Source: Gemmatimonadaceae bacterium (lineage in GTDB: Bacteria > Gemmatimonadota > Gemmatimonadetes > Gemmatimonadales > Gemmatimonadaceae). Taken from it: a stretch of 64,000 bases of DNA. Within the stretch, counting starts at the first letter, position 1; every line of letters starts with the position of its first letter. The stretch spans positions 1 through 64,000 of the forward strand of contig JAUSJA010000029.1 of assembly GCA_030647905.1 (NCBI GenBank). Reading direction: 5' to 3'. This document shows positions 59,283 through 64,000 of the stretch, piece by piece. The notes under the pieces are model-generated. The model made no database searches, was not told the origin of the DNA, and worked only from the letters and a program-made list of their open reading frames with translations. Made by a program: the position numbers and the translations under genes.

Positions 59283-61141
59283 CCGTCACGGCGCGCGACG
59301 CGGCGGGCGCCGTGGTGGACGGCCTGCCTGCCAGCACTTTGCTCGTGCAGGACGGTGCGCCCGTCGTGGCATCGCTCACACGCAATCGTCGCGCACCTCG
59401 GGTCCTGCTGCTGCTCGACGGATCGCGAAGTCTGCCCGCCGCCTTCCGTGACCGTGGTGCAGTCGAGTTCGCGCGCACGGTTGCCGAGCGGCTGCTGGCG
59501 GACGATCCGACGCTTCGGCTGCGGGTGCGGGCCGTAGGAGAAAACCCTGTCGCCGAACCGTGGCTCGCCGACGCGACGGAAGTCGAAGCGTCGGCCCGCC
59601 GCCACCTGCCCAAATCGTTCGAGTCGGGGCTGTGGCAAACGATGTCGCGGGCGCGCACTGCCGCCGATCCCACCGTGGTGGTGCTCGTCACCGACGGCAA
59701 GGCGACCGACCAGCCGCGCGCGGATTACCTGGCGCGCATCGTCGCGGGGCCACCGGCGGTGGTGATCGGCGTGGGAAGTCCGGATATGAAGGCGCTCACC
59801 GCGCTCGCCGAGGCCGCGGGCGGTGAGACGGCGACCGCGTCGAACCCGGACGCAGCGGTGCGGGCGATCCAGCGCCTCGTCGCAGCGCGCACCGCGGCCG
59901 CGCATCGGCTGAGCTATACCGCGCCGGCCGACGCCACCGGCGAACGCACCGTGCGCGTTGAGCTCGCCGGTCGCGGCATTTCGGCCACAGCGACCTACAC
60001 CGTCCCGGCCAAGGCCGAGCGCGTGCTGCCCGACGCGCTCGCCGGACTCTATGTAAACGTCCAGCTGGGGCGCGACCGCTACCTGCGGCCGCTGGTCGAG
60101 GGCGCGGCCGACGAGGTCGAGGCCGCGCTCTTCGGTACCGCTCTGCTGACGTTCGAGGGCGACGCGCCGACGCCGTCGGCGTGGATCGACGATGTGCTCA
60201 CCGGCATGCTCGCGCAGGAACCGCTGCTCCGTGCTATAGCGGCGCGCGACCGCAAGGCCGTCGTCGCCGAGCTCACCAAGGCGCCGTACGGCGTTGCGCC
60301 CGAGGTCTTCTCGTTCTTCCCGCAGCTCCAGCGTGACGGTGACAACGAGACGGTAACTTTTGCGCAGGGGCTCAGCGCGGTGCTGACCACGTCGCGCCGA
60401 CGGCCGAATCGCCCCGGCCTGCGTCGGGTCGACGTGTTGCCCATGCTGCGCGTCGCAACCGTCGGTGCCGATGCGCGAGCGCGCACGCAGCGCACGCTGG
60501 AGCGCACGGCGCGCCTCGCGCTTATTGAACAGGCGCGCTATGCGACCTCGACCGGGGCACTCCTCGCGGGCAAGGCACTCGCTGTCGTGGCTGCAGGTCG
60601 GAAGGTCGGCAGCGTACTCAAGGGCGCGGATGGCGAGGGGCTCGCAACGCTCGCTCGGGTGGCCGATGATCCGGTGTGGCGCACGCGGGTGCGCTTCGTG
60701 GAGCAGGATGCGTCGACGGCTGGATTCTGGGCGGTAACACCGCGAAACGGCACGCTGATCGGCGTGCTTCACGACGGCAGCGGCGGTGGCGAGGTGGAGG
60801 AGATCAACGCCGTCTTCAATCGCGCGACCACAGTGCTGAACAACATCGGCGTAGCGGCCTCGGCGTTCGGCGCAAGCTTCGGCTTCGGCGCGTGGCTTTC
60901 GCTCGAGCAGACGAAGTTGACGAAGCTGCACGCGGCGACTCTCACCCTTGCCACACTGGAGGTACAGCCCGGCGACATCGCCTCCCCGGGCGAACTGCCC
61001 TGCGCGATCGCCACCGGTGCCATCGGGCCGGTGCTCGGCGCGGTGGGCGCGAAAGCGGCGGAAAAGGTGGTGGGCTGGCTCGGCACCCTTGATGCCGGTA
61101 TGGGCTCGTGGGGCGGCGGGGGCATCTGCTCACGACTGTAG
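59219..61141 (+). CDS. von Willebrand factor A-domain protein
   Basis: A 640-residue protein starting with GTG inside the preceding gene. The VWA domain (about 60-215) has the metal-site motif LLLLDGSRSL (DxSxS) and the downstream VLVTDGKATD. A beta-sandwich-like segment follows, then a long helical part and a Gly-rich hydrophobic C-terminus (GAIGPVLGAVGAKAAEKVVGW). The 64-nt overlap implies a joint function with the lipoprotein. VWA-transglutaminase pairs are known in cell-surface and predatory contexts, but no specific role can be given. Confidence 0.72.
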   Translation: MARVASLEVGARSVTFPSVSLTVTARDAAGAVVDGLPASTLLVQDGAPVVASLTRNRRAPRVLLLLDGSRSLPAAFRDRGAVEFARTVAERLLADDPTLRLRVRAVGENPVAEPWLADATEVEASARRHLPKSFESGLWQTMSRARTAADPTVVVLVTDGKATDQPRADYLARIVAGPPAVVIGVGSPDMKALTALAEAAGGETATASNPDAAVRAIQRLVAARTAAAHRLSYTAPADATGERTVRVELAGRGISATATYTVPAKAERVLPDALAGLYVNVQLGRDRYLRPLVEGAADEVEAALFGTALLTFEGDAPTPSAWIDDVLTGMLAQEPLLRAIAARDRKAVVAELTKAPYGVAPEVFSFFPQLQRDGDNETVTFAQGLSAVLTTSRRRPNRPGLRRVDVLPMLRVATVGADARARTQRTLERTARLALIEQARYATSTGALLAGKALAVVAAGRKVGSVLKGADGEGLATLARVADDPVWRTRVRFVEQDASTAGFWAVTPRNGTLIGVLHDGSGGGEVEEINAVFNRATTVLNNIGVAASAFGASFGFGAWLSLEQTKLTKLHAATLTLATLEVQPGDIASPGELPCAIATGAIGPVLGAVGAKAAEKVVGWLGTLDAGMGSWGGGGICSRL

Positions 61142-61184
61142 GGCGAGCTCCGTTCGCCATTCGAGTGCAGGTCGCGCTGTGGCG

Positions 61185-61451
61185 CTAGCCCGTCTTTCTC
61201 AACTCGCCCCCGACAGAGCGGCTAAGTGCTTGATTTGACGCGGCACGAGGCCGAAGGTACGCCTGAATTAGAAACGGATCCCAATTGAACGTGGCGACTA
61301 CGTCCTTTTGTCGCACACTGATCAAGATGTAGTCGTAGGTCGGTGGCGGCGGCGGCGGTCTCCTGGCAGCGAAATACTCTTCGATCACTGCCTCGAGGTC
61401 GACGCGCAGAGCGTCGCGCCGTTGAGGTTTCCTGCAGTGCGTTCCGCCCAC
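61185..61451 (-). pseudogene. SIR2-like fragment (cassette remnant)
   Basis: An 88-residue frame. Its middle part (DYILISVRQKDVVATFNWDPFLIQAYLR) looks like the NAD-binding TFNWD region of SIR2-like effector proteins, with a proline run before it. Neither end is like a family terminus and the reading frame is much shorter than a SIR2 domain, so it is probably a piece of a lost gene. It lies beyond the attC at 61502-61584. Confidence 0.45.
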
Positions 61452-61501
61452 TGACTGGCCGCTTCATCCAACCGTTCCGGGCCTGATCGCCCGTGAACAA
61501 G

Positions 61502-61584
61502 TTCTAACGCTCAGGAAATGAGCTGCGGGTGCGCAGCACCTCGGCAGCTCCATTTTCCTGTCAGGCCGAGCCAGCGCCCTACGC
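61502..61584 (-). other. attC-like site (83 bp), degenerate
   Basis: In minus orientation the site follows a TAG stop. Arms TGACAGGAAAATGGAGCTGC and GCAGCTCATTTCCTGAGC pair with a few mismatches, and the site ends in GTTAGAAC. The first R-box (GCGTAGG) is mutated. The fold is convincing, though conservation of boxes is lower than in the 7 kb sites. Confidence 0.6.
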
Positions 61585-61869
61585 TGCGGTACCGACCCAT
61601 GGTTTGATCCTTCGCAGCGTCTCGGCGAGCTCCTTCGCCGCCACTTCGGTGTCATAGGCCACCTGGGCCCGAAGCCAATAGCCGTTCGACAGGCCGAAAA
61701 ACCGGCACAGCCTCAGATCCGTATCGGCCGTAATCGCGCGCTTACCCGCCACGATCTCGACGTCTTCCGGGCCAGCCGGCGTCCAGCGGAAGCACACGCG
61801 GAACTGGTCGTTGACGCGGATGCTGTGCTGACCGGCACGCTTCCCTTTGAGCTCAGTAGATGCATGCAT
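61579..61869 (-). pseudogene. higB-higA deletion chimera
   Basis: One reading frame joins two proteins. LKGKRAGQHSIRVNDQFRV...EDVEIV is the C-terminal part of a HigB toxin. It is followed at once by AGKRAITADTDLRLCRFFG...AYDTEVA, the last two thirds of a HigA antitoxin. The toxin's final DYH, the intergenic junction and HigA's N-terminal residues are lost by an in-frame deletion. The HigB N-terminus is also missing, since the gene begins inside the mazF tail. Neither function should survive intact. Confidence 0.8.
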
Positions 61870-62188
61870 CCAGGATCGACAACACTTCCTGAAGAATTTC
61901 TGCCGAGGCTTTCCCGAGTCGCCTCGCCTTTCGGGACCGGAAATCGATCGACTTAACCTGCTCCACCATGATGAACCCGGTAACGCCTTCGCCTGCTGGA
62001 ATTGCCACATGGAACGGGTAATCGCGGCGGGTATTGGTAATCGGACACGCGATGCAAAGACCGGTGTGTCGATTGAATAAGTCGTTGCTGACGACGAGAG
62101 CGGGACGACGCCCGCGTTGCTCGTTACCTGATCGCGGGTCGAACGTGAGGGCGATCAGCTCTCCCTTGCGCGGGACATAGTCCGCCAT
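61853..62188 (-). CDS. mazF: MazF/PemK-type toxin
   Basis: A 111-residue MazF-family mRNA interferase. Conserved blocks are KGELIALTFDPRSGNEQRGRRPALVVS, CPITNTRRDYPFHV and EQVKSIDFRSRKARRLG. The ATG follows directly on the mazE stop (TAG-ATG), typical coupling. The C-terminus (LDACIY) is complete. It looks intact, unlike the remnants on either side. Confidence 0.93.
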   Translation of the reverse strand: MADYVPRKGELIALTFDPRSGNEQRGRRPALVVSNDLFNRHTGLCIACPITNTRRDYPFHVAIPAGEGVTGFIMVEQVKSIDFRSRKARRLGKASAEILQEVLSILDACIY

Positions 62189-62437
62189 CTACCAAACCTC
62201 ACGGCCGACTGGGGAGCCCCAGTCAAGCTCTCCAGGTTTGTAGCCCTTCGGGACGCGGCGAACAAGATCACGCAAGTCGTGCCCGCCCCGCACGCGCCGC
62301 ACGGGGGTCACGATCAGGGCGCCCTTGTGCACCGCCACATCAACCGCATCGCCGACATCAATGTCGGCGTCGGACAGCAGGGTCTTGCTTAACCGCAGCC
62401 CCTGGCTGTTTCCCCACTTCTGGATCTTGGTGATCAT
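62189..62437 (-). CDS. mazE: MazE-type antitoxin (AbrB fold)
   Basis: An 82-residue AbrB-fold antitoxin (ITKIQKWGNSQGLRLSKTLL, ALIVTPVRR) with a C-terminal acidic/Trp tail for toxin binding. GGAGG lies 7 nt before the ATG and a good promoter is immediately upstream. A longer upstream frame would cross that promoter and was rejected. Confidence 0.92.
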   Translation of the reverse strand: MITKIQKWGNSQGLRLSKTLLSDADIDVGDAVDVAVHKGALIVTPVRRVRGGHDLRDLVRRVPKGYKPGELDWGSPVGREVW

Positions 62438-62738
62438 CGTTTGGCCTCCGGAGGCTATCCGAAGTATAGCCCGCGAGATCCAGCAGGACAACGCGGGCGG
62501 CAGCCCGTTGCGCAAAGTAGAAGCTGTGGAGCGGCAGATAATGGTTCCGGAATGTCTCGTCCAGAACCTCAGAGAGCGGGCCCGGCTCGACATCGAAGAG
62601 AGTAAGACCGTCCGCTTGGGCAAGATGGCCAGTGAAGTGCGCCTCTTTGCCATCCTCCCCTGTGAATGCTACGGCGTACGCATTCTGCCCATCTTGGCTC
62701 ACGACCGCGTGGACGGTGGAGGCAGAATCGTACCACGT
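62358..62738 (-). pseudogene. Hypothetical protein remnant fused to integrase fragment
   Basis: The frame continues the integrase fragment from residue 55 with unrelated sequence (TVHAVVSQDGQNAYAVAFTGEDG, LFDVEPGPLSEVLDETFRNHYLPLHSFYFAQR), then runs through the mazEF promoter into mazE. It resembles the C-terminal half of a conserved hypothetical protein of unknown function joined to intI by deletion. Its tail after about residue 150 is probably not real coding. Confidence 0.5.
62463..62491 (-). promoter_or_regulatory. Sigma70-type promoter of mazEF
   Basis: TTGTCC (62491-62486) and TATACT (62468-62463) are separated by 17 nt on the minus strand, 25 nt before the mazE ATG. As with brnTA, the toxin-antitoxin cassette brings its own promoter. 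Confidence 0.6.
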
Positions 62739-63050
62739 CCCGAGCATCGCACGCACTTCCCCACGACTCAGCACGGCGGGAAGACGCGTCGGTGACGCGG
62801 ACCGCAACACACGCCGCAGATCGCCTACGGGTATGCCGAGCACCTCGCGATACAACAGCTGCAACGCGCTCAACGCCTGCATCTGCGTCGAACGCGACAT
62901 GCCCCGCTCGGCGGCCAGATACGTGAGAAACGCGATGATTTCGGTCTCCCCCAGTTCGGTGGGATGCCGCGTGCCGTGATATCGGATTTAGCGGATGATC
63001 CATCCCACGTATGCCCGCTCTGTACGCGGGCTCAGGTGCCGCGCGTGCAC
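62739..63050 (-). pseudogene. intI: Integron integrase fragment (intI) with nonsense codon
   Basis: Residues VHARHLSPRTERAYVGWIIR, a TAA at 62990-62988, then IRYHGTRHPTELGETEIIAFL and MQALSALQLLYREVLG, LPAVLSRGEVRAMLG. This is the N-terminal SAM-like domain of a tyrosine recombinase of the IntI type, including the typical SPRTExAYVGWI and QNQALSALLFLYREVL-like blocks. The catalytic domain is absent and one in-frame stop interrupts it, so it is inactive. It lies on the same strand as the cassettes, 54 bp from the tRNA-Leu gene. Confidence 0.82.
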
Positions 63051-63104
63051 GCCACCTCCCAAGGCTCTGATTGGGCAAGTGGCGTAAGTGCTTTGATGAC
63101 AGGA

Positions 63105-63188
63105 TGCTCGGGGCGGGGATCGAACCCGCATGTCCTTTGGGACAAGGGATTTTAAGTCCCTCGCGTCTACCGGTTTCGCCACCCGAGC
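63105..63188 (-). tRNA. tRNA-Leu (anticodon UAA)
   Basis: An 84-nt class-II tRNA. The acceptor stem GCTCGGG pairs with CCCGAGC, the anticodon loop CTTAAAA gives UAA, the long variable arm TGTCC-CAAA-GGACA is typical of leucine, and the T-arm is GCGGGTTCGATCCCCGC. CCA is not encoded. It lies at the edge of the integron remnant, a common position for mobile DNA. Confidence 0.95.
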
Positions 63189-63255
63189 GGATGAGAGCCG
63201 TTCGCAAAGCTATGAGCATGCGGTCGGCGCATCAACATCAGCGATGGCGACCGCG

Positions 63256-64000
63256 CTAGATTCTTGCTCCGAGCGCGTGCACTGCGTACCACGCGGCGTA
63301 CGCGACCAATCCGGAAAGCGCGGCATCGCCGCCGTTACCCGTCGCGCGTCCCTCGTCGTCCACCATCTCGGCGGCAAATCCGCCGTCGAGTGGCGCGCGA
63401 CGGAACCAGTCCAGCGATTCTGATCCTGAGGGGCCGAGCATGCGCGCGCATCGTACGACGAGCTCCGCCGGCGTCTGTGCCTGGAGCGGCTTGACGGTGC
63501 GGCGATACACGGACTCGTCCCGCGGAAGCAGATCGTAGTACGGAAGCCAGTACATGGATCCCGATGGCTGATCGTCGAGCGCGGTCTTCCCCGCCAGATC
63601 CGCCGCCGCCGCCAGCACCGATTTCCCGGCGGCGCCCTGCACGGTGAAATGCCGCATCAGCGCCGCGCGCACGACCGAAGAGTCCTGAACCTTCTCCGAG
63701 GTCTTCTCGTCGAGGGTGTGCTTCAGGATGTCGAGAGCCAGCGCCGCCACGGCGTTGCCGTGCATCGTGTACTCGAACGGCGGCACGGTCCCGTCAGGAT
63801 TCACTTCCGTTGCATAGAGCGAAAGCTGCGGGTGCCGGCGCGCCTCGATGTCCTCGTACGATCCGTACAGGGAATCCGCGAGCAGCGGCTCCTCGACCAC
63901 CTTGTCGTCCGAGCTCGCCACGATGTACGCATCCACGGCGATCGGATAGGCGCCCGCTCCCTCGAGAGAAAACCCCGGCTCGAACATGGAGCCGTCGAGA
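63256..64000 (-). CDS. Glycosidase-like protein, C-terminal part (cut by window edge)
   Basis: The last 248 residues or so of a protein whose N-terminus lies beyond 64000. The helical segments (HGNAVAALALDILKHTL) and GSMYWLPYYDLLPRDESVYRRT with the terminal APLDGGFAAEMVDDEGRATGNGGDAALSGLVAYAAWYA look like an (alpha/alpha)6-barrel glycosidase, but I cannot fix the family. It lies 67 bp beyond the tRNA-Leu gene on the same strand. Confidence 0.55.
   Translation of the reverse strand, partial: LDGSMFEPGFSLEGAGAYPIAVDAYIVASSDDKVVEEPLLADSLYGSYEDIEARRHPQLSLYATEVNPDGTVPPFEYTMHGNAVAALALDILKHTLDEKTSEKVQDSSVVRAALMRHFTVQGAAGKSVLAAAADLAGKTALDDQPSGSMYWLPYYDLLPRDESVYRRTVKPLQAQTPAELVVRCARMLGPSGSESLDWFRRAPLDGGFAAEMVDDEGRATGNGGDAALSGLVAYAAWYAVHALGARI

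Noticed and set aside
58451-60931. 826-codon minus-strand open frame opposite the TGc/VWA genes
   Set aside because: Its protein is Arg/His/Ala-rich with no domain, and it is a codon-phase shadow of two well-supported plus-strand genes in very GC-rich DNA.
1-64000. CRISPR arrays
   Set aside because: No regularly spaced direct repeats with unique spacers and no cas genes were found. The only tandem repeats are the 15-bp and octamer repeats listed.

Overview
This 64 kb window looks like a chromosomal segment of a high-GC, Gram-negative-type bacterium. A member of the Gemmatimonadota is the best guess. That is an inference from gene content: TonB-dependent outer-membrane receptor, sortilin-like beta-propeller protein, Tat-exported TldD homologue, class-I lysine genes and many translationally coupled ATGA junctions. 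No rRNA or marker set here proves it.

Layout. (1) 1-3.0 kb: an IS630-type transposase tail facing a minus-strand module of an HNH-helicase fusion and an unknown coupled partner. (2) 3.2-11.0 kb: a cassette array without an integrase (a CALIN-type cluster). Minus-strand genes are separated by attC-like recombination sites whose R-boxes overlap the stop codons. The cargo is a helical cassette protein, a PD-(D/E)XK-like protein, a frameshifted OLD nuclease, a zinc-ribbon protein, brnTA, a DapA-family gene in the opposite orientation, an orphan brnA with a brnT stump, and higBA. Between two attC sites lies a short SelW/Rdx-family gene with an in-frame TGA in a CxxU motif, followed by a bacterial-SECIS-like hairpin. 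It is therefore a probable selenoprotein. (3) 11.2-26 kb: metabolic genes, namely an acyl-CoA carboxylase (BCCP, biotin carboxylase, carboxyltransferase) with an rRNA methyltransferase between subunits, an acyl-CoA ligase, serA-glcD-like-serB, tldD-pmbA, msrA and a shortened SIMPL protein. (4) 26-41 kb: envelope and secreted proteins. (5) 41-57.8 kb: rpsA, cmk, glycosyltransferases and an almost complete lysine operon dapE-asd-lysC-dapB-dapA-dapD followed by aroA. (6) 58-61.1 kb: an unusual pair, a Tat/lipobox transglutaminase-like protein overlapping a von Willebrand A protein. (7) 61.2-63.1 kb: a second, decayed integron remnant with a SIR2-like fragment, an attC, a higB-higA deletion chimera, intact mazEF and an integron-integrase fragment with a nonsense codon, next to tRNA-Leu(UAA). 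The window ends in the C-terminal part of a glycosidase-like protein.

Integration. The core genes supply fatty-acyl/propionyl-CoA carboxylation, serine and lysine synthesis, and envelope functions. The two cassette regions carry small toxin-antitoxin, nuclease and redox genes typical of sedentary integrons, with several stages of decay visible (frameshift, nonsense codon, internal deletion, stump).
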